A stretch of 64,000 nt of DNA from DATBLE01 sp963837265 (GTDB lineage Bacteria > Actinomycetota > Thermoleophilia > Gaiellales > Gaiellaceae): the NCBI GenBank assembly GCA_963837265.1, contig CAWIMQ010000008.1, forward strand, positions 68,662 through 132,661, in the 5' to 3' direction. The translations under genes and the position numbers were made by a program. Positions within the stretch are counted from its first letter, which is position 1. Each line of letters opens with the position of its first letter. The notes under the pieces were generated by a model. That model ran no database searches. It saw only the letters and a program-made list of their open reading frames with translations, and was not told where the DNA came from. Positions 1-7,048 of the stretch are shown here, piece after piece.

Positions 1-781
1 ATCGGGCGGTCGAGTAGTTCCCGATCACGGCCACTCCGGCCGAGCCGGTGTTGAAGCCCTCGGCCTGCGCGCCGATCACGTTCCGGTCGACACCGCCGGC
101 ACGGCCCTCGAACACGTCGCCGTACCTGTCGACCAGGAAGTTGTAGCCGATGTCGTTCCAGCCGTTCCCGAGGACGTGGTACAGCTCGATCCCGCGAACG
201 ATCGCGGCGGCGGCGGCCGGTCCGTAGTCGTTCGTTCCGGCCGTGTGATGGACGATCGCGAAGGCCGTCGTCGGGGCGTACCTCGGGCGGCCGCGGAGTA
301 TCTCCTCGTTTGCCTTCCAGGCCGACCGCGGCAGGATCCGCGGCGTACCGGCCATCGCCACCGTCCGGACCGGCGCCCGGCCGACCGGGCTCCAGACGTA
401 CCAGGCGCGAAGGCGGCGGACGTCGCCGACGAGTCGGTAGGCGACGAGATTCGACGGTCCGACCCAGTACGGGCTGCCGAGCCGCCAGCCGCCACGGCGT
501 CTCTTCTCGGCGCTGCCGGGGTCGGGCTGATCCTCCTCCTCTGGCGCAGCGGGGCGCCAGGCGTTCCACCGCCCGGCGAGGCTGCGCGTCCGGAAGAGCA
601 CGTGCCCTCGCCCCTGCCAGTGGAAGGCGACCAGGTTGAAGCGGGCCGGAGCAACCGCAGCGGCGGTCGACCGGATCACCCTGATCGGCAGGTTCTCCGA
701 GCGGATGGTCGCCTCTCCCGCCGCCCACGCCGCCGCCGGCAACGCGAAGAAGAGGGCGGCTGCAAGGCGGAGGGTTCTCAT
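1..781 (-). CDS. secreted peptidoglycan-recognition / amidase_2 protein (partial)
   Basis: The gene runs off the left edge, so only the N-terminal 260 residues are visible. It opens with an ATG and a clear signal peptide (MRTLRLAAALFFALPAAAWA), then a linker of about 130 residues. From about residue 170 comes a PGRP/amidase_2 domain with AFAIVHHTAGTNDY, where the first His is a typical zinc ligand, followed by YHVLGNGWNDIGYNFLVD and FEGRAGG. Family knowledge: N-acetylmuramoyl-L-alanine amidases or peptidoglycan receptors acting outside the membrane. The remaining catalytic residues lie outside the window, so activity cannot be judged. It is transcribed divergently from nfeD with 75 bp between the starts. 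Confidence 0.85.
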   Translation of the reverse strand, partial: MRTLRLAAALFFALPAAAWAAGEATIRSENLPIRVIRSTAAAVAPARFNLVAFHWQGRGHVLFRTRSLAGRWNAWRPAAPEEEDQPDPGSAEKRRRGGWRLGSPYWVGPSNLVAYRLVGDVRRLRAWYVWSPVGRAPVRTVAMAGTPRILPRSAWKANEEILRGRPRYAPTTAFAIVHHTAGTNDYGPAAAAAIVRGIELYHVLGNGWNDIGYNFLVDRYGDVFEGRAGGVDRNVIGAQAEGFNTGSAGVAVIGNYSTAR

Positions 782-856
782 CTCCAGGAGGATCTTGGGC
801 CAGTGTGCCTGCGGCCCGAAGCTCGCGGGCATCCCGTTGATAGAATCCTTACGGCT

Positions 857-2167
857 GTGAAAGCGGCTTTCCTGCGGGCACTTCTCGCCGCGCTGGCCCT
901 GGTCGCAGCGGTCCTGTTCACGGGTGGGTCGGCACGATCGGCGACTCCGGCGCCTCGCGTGCTGGCAGTCCAGTTCGACAACGACATCAACCCTGTCACA
1001 GCCGACTACCTGACGGGCGAGATCGACCACGCGAACAAATCGGGCTATTCGGCGGTCGTGATCGTGCTCGACACCCCCGGTGGGCTCGTCGACTCGATGA
1101 ACAAGATCGTGAAGAAGGAGCTCGCGTCGAAGGTCCCGGTGATCGTCTACATCGCGCCGGAGGGGGCGGGCGCCGGGTCCGCGGGCGTCTTCGTCTCGCA
1201 GGCGGCGGACGTGCTGGCGATGGCGCCCCAGACGACGATCGGCGCGGCAACGCCGATCGGCCAGAGCGGCAACCTGCCCTCCGACGAGCGCCGGAAAGCG
1301 GTGAACTTCTATGCGAGCAAGGCGCGCAGCCTGGCCGCCACCCACGGCCGCAACGGCACTTGGGCGGACTCCGCCGTCCGCCGCGCCTCGAGCCGGACCG
1401 CGAACGAGGCGATCGCCCAGCACATCGCAGACGTGATCGCGCCGTCGCTGCCGGCCCTGCTCGCGAAGATCGACGGGCGCAAGACCGTTCCCAAGGGGTT
1501 CGTCCTCCACACCGCCGGCGCGCAGGTGAAGACGGTGAACATGAGCTTCTGGCAACGGCTCCTCGACATCCTGATCGACCCGAACCTGGTCGCCCTGATG
1601 CTCTCGCTCGGCGTGCTCGGGATCATCGTCGAGCTCTGGCATCCCGGCCTGATCTTCCCGGCCACCTTCGGCATCCTCTGCCTCGCGATCGGCTTCTACG
1701 GCCTCGACGTCCTGCCCGTGAACTGGGCCGGGTTCGTCCTCCTCCTCGCCGCCTTCGCGTTCTGGATCACCGAGCTCTTCGTCGCATTCAGCCACGGCGC
1801 GCTCACGGTTGCGGGCGCCGCCTGCTTCGTCTTCGGGTCGCTGCTTCTGTTCCAGCCGGCCGGGTCGGGCTACCAGGTCTCCCTCTCGGTCGCGCTCAGC
1901 GTGGCGGTCACGATCTCGCTCTTCTTCTTCTTCGCGCTGGCGAAGATCGTGCAGATCCGGCGGCGGCCTGCCTCGGTCGGGGCGCACACGATCGTCGGCA
2001 TGCACGGGCAAGTGCGGCGCGACGGGCTCGTCGCCGTCCGCGGCGAGCTCTGGCAGGCGCGAGACGCGGAGGGCGGGCCGCTCGACGAGGGTGACGAGGT
2101 GGAAGTGGTCGGCATGGACGGCCTGGCCCTCGTCGTCCGCCACGCCCGTTCGCCGGCCACAGTCTAG
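857..2167 (+). CDS. NfeD family membrane-bound ClpP-class serine protease
   Basis: 436 residues. A signal/TM segment (residues about 8-28) leads into a ClpP/S49-like protease domain with VIVLDTPGGLVDSMNKIV and the serine motif GAGSAG (Ser near residue 107), then IGAATPIG. Four to five membrane segments follow from about residue 235 to 365, and a C-terminal OB-like NfeD domain ends the protein. NfeD proteins cleave or regulate partner stomatin-like SPFH proteins, and exactly such a gene follows. The frame is open far upstream, but the GTG at 857 places the signal peptide at the N-terminus and has a possible -10 (TAGAAT, 841-846) just before it, so the longer reading is rejected. Confidence 0.9.
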   Translation: MKAAFLRALLAALALVAAVLFTGGSARSATPAPRVLAVQFDNDINPVTADYLTGEIDHANKSGYSAVVIVLDTPGGLVDSMNKIVKKELASKVPVIVYIAPEGAGAGSAGVFVSQAADVLAMAPQTTIGAATPIGQSGNLPSDERRKAVNFYASKARSLAATHGRNGTWADSAVRRASSRTANEAIAQHIADVIAPSLPALLAKIDGRKTVPKGFVLHTAGAQVKTVNMSFWQRLLDILIDPNLVALMLSLGVLGIIVELWHPGLIFPATFGILCLAIGFYGLDVLPVNWAGFVLLLAAFAFWITELFVAFSHGALTVAGAACFVFGSLLLFQPAGSGYQVSLSVALSVAVTISLFFFFALAKIVQIRRRPASVGAHTIVGMHGQVRRDGLVAVRGELWQARDAEGGPLDEGDEVEVVGMDGLALVVRHARSPATV

Positions 2168-2170
2168 GAT
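2165..2170 (+). promoter_or_regulatory. -10 box of a probable leaderless promoter for the slipin gene
   Basis: TAGGAT lies 6 nt before the ATG at 2177 and includes the stop codon of the preceding nfeD gene. A TAnnnT box 6-7 nt before the start is the layout of leaderless transcripts in actinobacteria. No convincing -35 is seen. Confidence 0.4.
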
Positions 2171-2176
2171 GGGGTC

Positions 2177-2950
2177 ATGACCGCAGCCGTCGTCGTCGTC
2201 GTCGTCGTCGTCGTGATCGTCGTGCTGTTCCTGTTCGCGGCGATCAAGGTCGCGCGGGAGTACGAGCGCGGCATCGTCTTCCGCCTGGGGCGGCTGCTGC
2301 CGGAGCCGAAGGGCCCGGGGCTCTTCCTCCTGATCCCGATCATCGACCGGATGGTCAAGGTCGACCTGCGCACGATCACGCTGAACATCCCGCCGCAGGA
2401 GGTGATCACGAAGGACAACGTGCCCGCCCGGGTGAACGCGGTGGCGTACTTCCGCATCGTCGAGCCGAAGAACGCGATCGTCCAGGTCGAGAACTTCATG
2501 GTCGCCACGTCGCAGATCGCGCAGACGACGCTGCGGTCGGTGCTCGGCCAGCACCTGCTCGACGAGCTCCTCTCGGAGCGCGACAAGATCAACTCGATCC
2601 TGCAGGAGATCATCGACGAGGCCACGTCGCCCTGGGGAATCAAGGTGTCGATCGTCGAGGTCAAGGACGTGGAGATCCCTTCCGGGATGCAGCGAGCCAT
2701 GGCGCGGCAGGCGGAGGCCGAGCGCGAGCGGCGCGCGAAGGTGATCAACGCCGAGGGCGAGTTCCAGGCGTCCGAGCGCCTTCGCGACGCGGCGAGGGTG
2801 ATGTCGGAGGAGCCGATCGCGATCCAGCTTCGCTACCTCCAGACCCTGCTCGAGATCGGCTCGACGAACTCGTCGACGATCGTCTTCCCGGCCCCGATCG
2901 ATCTGATCCAGCCGCTGCTCGACCGCGCCAAGCCGAAACCGACGGAGTAG
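2177..2950 (+). CDS. slipin / stomatin-like SPFH domain protein
   Basis: 257 residues. An N-terminal membrane anchor made almost only of Val (residues 3-22) is followed by REYERGIVFRLGRLLPEPKG, the start of an SPFH (band 7) domain, and then a charged helical segment RAMARQAEAERERRAKV typical of slipins. Family role: oligomeric membrane scaffold, partner of the NfeD protease encoded 9 bp upstream. The poly-Val anchor is encoded by tandem GTC triplets (2186-2213). The pair is a common conserved operon, so the functional link is inferred with good support. Confidence 0.92.
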   Translation: MTAAVVVVVVVVVIVVLFLFAAIKVAREYERGIVFRLGRLLPEPKGPGLFLLIPIIDRMVKVDLRTITLNIPPQEVITKDNVPARVNAVAYFRIVEPKNAIVQVENFMVATSQIAQTTLRSVLGQHLLDELLSERDKINSILQEIIDEATSPWGIKVSIVEVKDVEIPSGMQRAMARQAEAERERRAKVINAEGEFQASERLRDAARVMSEEPIAIQLRYLQTLLEIGSTNSSTIVFPAPIDLIQPLLDRAKPKPTE

Positions 2951-2954
2951 CTGC

Positions 2955-3791
2955 GTGGGGCGGCTGCGCCGCGACCCGCTCTCCGGGCGGCTCGTCGCGA
3001 TCGCACCCGCGCGGGCGCAGCGGCCGGGAGCCGGTGGGCGGATCGTGCCGCCGGCCGACCGGCACGAGCTCGACGACTGCCCGTTCTGCGCGGGCCGCGA
3101 GGACCGCACGCCGCCGGAGGTGCTCCGGATCGGCGAGCCGTGGCAGGTGCGCGTCGTCCCGAACCTCTACCCCGCGGTCGAGCGCCAGGAGGTTGTCGTC
3201 CACGTCCCGCGGCACGCGCGCTCGCTTGCGGAGCTCGACGACGGCGACCTCCGCGTCGTCGCCGAGGCGTGGCGGCGGCGTGCGCGCGAGGGCGGGCCCG
3301 GCTACGTGCACGCGCTCGTCAACGAGGGCGTCGACGCCGGCTCGAGCCTGCCGCACACCCACTCGCAGCTCGTGTGGCTCGACGGGCCGCCCCCGGCGCT
3401 CGCCGCCGAGCAGGACGCCTGCTCCGGAGACTGCCCGTTGTGCCGGCGCCCACCCGAGGAGCTCGTCGTCGCCGAGCAAGACGGCGTCGTTCTCTCGGCG
3501 GCGTGGGCGGGGCGGCTCCCCTACGAGCTCCTCGTCGCCCCGGTCGAGCACGAGGAAGATCCGTGGACGAGCCCCGGCCTCGAAGCCGCTCTCGCGCTCG
3601 CCGCGGAGGGGCTTCGCCGGCTACGAGAGGTCGAGGGCCCCCGCCCCGCGAACGTCTGGCTCCATGCGCCCGGCCACTGGCATCTCGAGGTTCTCCCGCG
3701 GCTGACGGTGATGGCCGGCCTCGAGCTCGGCGCAGGGATCTACGTGAACACGCTCGCCCCGGAGGAAGCGGCCGCGCGCCTCAGAGGCTGA
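2955..3791 (+). CDS. galT: GalT-like HIT-superfamily nucleotidyltransferase
   Basis: 278 residues starting at GTG, 4 nt after the slipin stop. Features of galactose-1-phosphate uridylyltransferase: zinc-type cysteines CPFCAG (about residue 40) and CPLC (about residue 158), the nucleotide-binding stretch LVNEGVDAGSSLPHTHSQ, and a second HIT-like motif HWHLEVLPR near residue 237. The canonical HPH triad reads HTH here. The reaction would be uridylyl or adenylyl transfer between sugar phosphates and nucleotide sugars; the exact substrate is not clear, since such short GalT-like proteins also include phosphorylases. The last 18 codons plus 3' flank are duplicated in inverted orientation at 18.7-18.9 kb. 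Confidence 0.8.
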   Translation: MGRLRRDPLSGRLVAIAPARAQRPGAGGRIVPPADRHELDDCPFCAGREDRTPPEVLRIGEPWQVRVVPNLYPAVERQEVVVHVPRHARSLAELDDGDLRVVAEAWRRRAREGGPGYVHALVNEGVDAGSSLPHTHSQLVWLDGPPPALAAEQDACSGDCPLCRRPPEELVVAEQDGVVLSAAWAGRLPYELLVAPVEHEEDPWTSPGLEAALALAAEGLRRLREVEGPRPANVWLHAPGHWHLEVLPRLTVMAGLELGAGIYVNTLAPEEAAARLRG

Positions 3792-3924
3792 CCCGTCCGG
3801 TCCAGCGATGCCAGACGCGCGGGACACCGCCGGGGCGGGCGCGCCCAGTGCGTCCTGTGGAAGAAACGTGCGCCTTCCGTTCCAGGGACTGTCCCTGGGA
3901 CACCGCCGGGGCGGACACGTCCGG
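3737..3924 (+). repeat. 188-bp repeat, left copy (galT 3' end plus flank)
   Basis: Covers the last 18 galT codons, the stop and 133 bp of non-coding DNA. By hand alignment it matches the reverse complement of 18686-18873 without gaps at about 167 of 188 positions. The element contains the perfect odd palindrome CCAGGGACTGTCCCTGG (about 3883-3899). The rest of the 279-bp gap up to 4070 shows no gene that I can support. Confidence 0.85.
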
Positions 3925-4070
3925 TGGCGTCTTGAACAGGAGACTCGGCTCGGCTCGACGGGCCGGACCACTCGACTTGCAGGCTTCGGAGCCCCGGAGA
4001 GCGACGGGCAGCGCCGGGTACCGGCCGTGCCCTCCCGCACCGTGGCTGGGAACGGACGGCGGGACGCGTT

Positions 4071-4367
4071 CTAGGTCCGGGTGCCCGCCTGCTCGCGGAA
4101 GCGACGCGCGGCCTCGATCGCCGCGCCGAGGTTGAGGCCCTTGTCCTTCGCCTGCTTGATCAGCATCACGGTCTCGACCGCGTCCATGTCGTAGATCCGC
4201 TGCTTCTTGCCCTTCGTCGGAATCTGGGCCTTGTTCGTCCAGTAGTCGAGCTGCATCTTCGAGATCCCCGCCATCTGGCAGACCTGGCCGAGGTAGAGCT
4301 CCACCTTGCCCAGGTGCTCGGCGAGGTTTATGGGTTCCAGAAAGTCAACCTGCGTGCTGAACACCAT
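4071..4367 (-). CDS. small MerR-family transcriptional regulator
   Basis: 98 residues. A MerR-type winged helix: LYLGQVCQMAGISKMQLDYW (residues about 22-41), a basic wing (PTKGKKQRIYD), then a predicted helix ending the protein. There is no effector-binding domain, so this is a minimal DNA-binding MerR protein; its regulon is unknown. An in-frame ATG lies 21 nt upstream (4388), but the ATG at 4367 has a good AAAGGA ribosome site 7 nt before it and the promoter below leaves a sensible leader only for this start. Its own promoter sits just after gyrA, so it is probably not simply part of the gyrA message. Confidence 0.85.
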   Translation of the reverse strand: MVFSTQVDFLEPINLAEHLGKVELYLGQVCQMAGISKMQLDYWTNKAQIPTKGKKQRIYDMDAVETVMLIKQAKDKGLNLGAAIEAARRFREQAGTRT

Positions 4368-4405
4368 ATGAGCATCCTTTGCCGACATGCCGATCCGGCC
4401 GGGCG

Positions 4406-4434
4406 GTTCTATCACCCTCGCCGACGTTTGTGAA
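4406..4434 (-). promoter_or_regulatory. promoter for the MerR-type regulator
   Basis: Minus strand: -35 TTCACA (4434-4429), exactly 17 nt spacer, -10 TAGAAC (4411-4406). The predicted transcript starts near 4399, before the chosen ATG at 4367. Confidence 0.5.
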
Positions 4435-4455
4435 GGTGTGAACGAGAAGAACGCG

Positions 4456-6972
4456 CTACTCGGTGGGCACGAGGCTCTCGCCGGCGGCCTCGTCGCCGGT
4501 CTCCGGCTCGGCCACCGGCGCGATGCTGGAGACCATCTCACCGGCTCCCAGCCGCATGACGATCACCCCCTGGGTGGCGCGGCCCAGGCGCTTGATCTCG
4601 TCCACGGACATCCGGATCACCGTCCCGCCGGTGGAGATCAGCATCAGCTGGTAGCCGTCGCGCACGACCCGTGCGCCGGCGAGCTTTCCCTTCGCGTCGG
4701 CGAGCTGCACCGTCTTCACCCCCAGGCCCCCTCGGCCCTTGCGCGGGTATTCGCGAACCGGCGTGCGCTTGCCGTAGCCCTGCTCGGTGACGACGAGGAG
4801 ATCGTCGGTGTCACGGGCGATCGTGACCGCGATCACCTCGTCCTCCTTGCGGAGTCGCATGCCCTGGACGCCGGCGGTCGCGCGCCCCATCGGGCGCGCC
4901 CCGCGCTCGTGGAAGCGGATCGCCTGGCCGCTGCGGGAGACCATCAGGATGTCGTCCCCGCCGGTCGAGTGCCGGACCCCGACGAGCTCGTCGCCGTCGC
5001 GGAGGTTGATCGCGATGATCCCGTCCGCCTTCAGCGGCGTGTTGTACTCCGCGAGCCTGGTCTTCTTGACCATGCCCTTCCGGGTGGCGAAGACGAGGAA
5101 CTCCGATTCTTCGAAGTTGCGGGTCTGCACGACCGCGCGGATCTGCTCCTCCTGTCGGAAGGGCAAGAGGTTGACGACGGCCCTGCCCTTCGACTGGCGC
5201 GAACCGAGCGGCAACTCGTGGACCTTCAGCCGGTAGACCTTGCCGACCGAGGTGAAGAAGAGCAGGTAGTCGTGCGTGGAGGCGACGAAGAGGTGCTCGA
5301 TGTAGTCGTCCTCCTTCAGGTCCATGCCCATCACGCCCTTGCCGCCCCGCCGTTGCTCGCGATACGTCGTGATCGGGAGCCGCTTGATGTAGCCCGAGCG
5401 GGTGATCGCGATCACCATGTCCTCCTCCGCGATCAGGTCCTCCAGCTCGAGCTCCTCCTCGGCGGCGACGATCTCCGTGCGGCGGTCGTCGGTCCTCCCG
5501 TACAGCTCCTTCAGCTCGAGCAGCTCCTCGCGGATCAGCCCGTCGATGCGCTTCTCGTCGCCGAGGATCGCGCGGAGCTCGGCGATCCGCTCCTCCAGGT
5601 CCGAGTGCTCCTCTTCGATCCGCTTCCGTTCCAGCTTGGTCAGGCGCTGGAGCCGGAGGTCGAGGATCGCCTGCGCCTGGATCTCGCTGAGCTCGAGCTT
5701 CTCCATCAACCCGGCCCGGGCGGCGTCGGGGTCCGCGGCCGCCCTGATCAGCGCGATCACGGCGTCGAGGTTGTCGAGGGCGATCAGGTAGCCCCGCAGG
5801 ACGTGCGCGCGCTCCTCGGCCTTGCGCAGCTCGTACTTCGAGCGACGGGTGACGACCTCGCGCTGGAAGCCCAGGTACTCGCGGATCAGCTCGAGCAGCG
5901 AGAGGGTCTTCGGGATGCCGTCGACGAGCGCGACCGCGTTGTAGCCGAAGGTGGTCTGCAGCTGGGTGTGCTTGAACAGCTTGTTCAGCGCGACCTGCGG
6001 GACGGCGTCTCGCTTCAGCTCGACGTAGATGCGCATGCCCTCCTTGTCGGAGTGGTCCTGGAGCGCGTCGTCCGACATCGGCACCTCGGTCAGCGTCCCC
6101 GCCTTCACGAGGTCGGCGATCTTCTCGATCACGCCTCCCTCGCCAGCCTTCCGGACGCCGTACGGGAGCTCGGTGATGATGATCGCGCTCTTGCCCCCGC
6201 GAAGCTGCTCGACGTGAGCGCGGCCGCGGACGACGATCCGGCCGCGACCCGACCGATAGGCGTCCCTGATCCCGGAGCGCCCGACGATCACGCCCCCGGT
6301 CGGGAAATCGGGCCCCCTGACGTGCCTGCTCAGGCGCTCCACGTCGATCCCCGGGTCGTCGATCATCGCGACGATCGCGCCGACGACCTCACCGAGATTG
6401 TGGGGCGCGATGTTCGTCGCCATGCCGACCGCGATGCCCTGCGAGCCGTTGACGAGCAGGTTCGGAAAGCGCGACGGCAGCACCTCGGGCTCTCGGCGCG
6501 ACTCGTCGTAGTTCGGGCCGAAGTCGACGGTGTCCGCGTCGATGTCGCGGAGCATCTCTGTCGCGATCCGCGACAGCCGGCACTCCGTGTAGCGCATCGC
6601 GCCCGCCGGGTCGCCGTCGACCGAGCCGAAGTAGCCCTGGCCGTCGACGAGCGGGTAGCGAAGGGAGAACGACTGGGCCAGGCGGACGAGGGTGTCGTAG
6701 ATCGCGCTGTCGCCGTGGGGGTGGTAGTTCCCCATCACGTCGCCGACGACACGGGCCGACTTGCGGGTCGGGCGGTTCGGCTGAAGCCCGGCCTCGTGCA
6801 TCGCGTACAGCACGCGCCGGTGCACCGGCTTGAGCCCGTCGCGGACGTCGGGAAGCGCGCGCGAGACGATCACGCTCATCGCGTAGTCGAGGAAGCTGGT
6901 GCGGACCTCCTGCTCGAGCTCGCGGGTCTCGACGCGGCCGGCGCCGCCGACCTCGTTGCCGAGATCAGACAT
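4456..6972 (-). CDS. gyrA: DNA gyrase subunit A
   Basis: 838 residues. The breakage-reunion domain starts with TSFLDYAMSVIVSRALPDVR. The drug-response region reads HPHGDSAIYDT, with Ser and Asp at the usual fluoroquinolone-resistance sites (sensitive-type residues). The catalytic Tyr is in MRYTECRLS. The C-terminal beta-pinwheel begins with the GyrA box QRRGGKG (about residue 543), needed for DNA wrapping. The start is the second ATG (6972), which has GGGAG 6 nt upstream; an upstream in-frame ATG (6993) lacks this. It lies directly after gyrB, separated by a hairpin. Length is normal for the family. Confidence 0.97.
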   Translation of the reverse strand: MSDLGNEVGGAGRVETRELEQEVRTSFLDYAMSVIVSRALPDVRDGLKPVHRRVLYAMHEAGLQPNRPTRKSARVVGDVMGNYHPHGDSAIYDTLVRLAQSFSLRYPLVDGQGYFGSVDGDPAGAMRYTECRLSRIATEMLRDIDADTVDFGPNYDESRREPEVLPSRFPNLLVNGSQGIAVGMATNIAPHNLGEVVGAIVAMIDDPGIDVERLSRHVRGPDFPTGGVIVGRSGIRDAYRSGRGRIVVRGRAHVEQLRGGKSAIIITELPYGVRKAGEGGVIEKIADLVKAGTLTEVPMSDDALQDHSDKEGMRIYVELKRDAVPQVALNKLFKHTQLQTTFGYNAVALVDGIPKTLSLLELIREYLGFQREVVTRRSKYELRKAEERAHVLRGYLIALDNLDAVIALIRAAADPDAARAGLMEKLELSEIQAQAILDLRLQRLTKLERKRIEEEHSDLEERIAELRAILGDEKRIDGLIREELLELKELYGRTDDRRTEIVAAEEELELEDLIAEEDMVIAITRSGYIKRLPITTYREQRRGGKGVMGMDLKEDDYIEHLFVASTHDYLLFFTSVGKVYRLKVHELPLGSRQSKGRAVVNLLPFRQEEQIRAVVQTRNFEESEFLVFATRKGMVKKTRLAEYNTPLKADGIIAINLRDGDELVGVRHSTGGDDILMVSRSGQAIRFHERGARPMGRATAGVQGMRLRKEDEVIAVTIARDTDDLLVVTEQGYGKRTPVREYPRKGRGGLGVKTVQLADAKGKLAGARVVRDGYQLMLISTGGTVIRMSVDEIKRLGRATQGVIVMRLGAGEMVSSIAPVAEPETGDEAAGESLVPTE

Positions 6973-7013
6973 GCCGTTCTCCCTTCGGGACAACGGCTAG
7001 GGCCCCGGCTCTT

Positions 7014-7048
7014 CTAGCCATCTTCGAGCCCTGCGAGAAGATGGCTAG
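7014..7048 (-). terminator. hairpin overlapping the gyrB stop codon, before gyrA
   Basis: CTAGCCATCTTC (7014-7025) pairs perfectly over 12 bp with GAAGATGGCTAG (7037-7048); the loop is 11 nt. The gyrB TAG stop lies inside one arm. No U-tract follows. It may be a partial terminator or an RNA processing/stability signal between gyrB and gyrA. Confidence 0.65.

Noticed and set aside
176..856. Long in-frame extension upstream of nfeD
   Set aside because: It would bury the signal peptide inside the protein, and the opposite strand encodes a clear amidase with signal peptide.
4387..7017. 876-codon plus-strand frame opposite gyrA
   Set aside because: Antisense shadow of gyrA in high-GC DNA, Asp/Leu/Val-rich, with no motifs.
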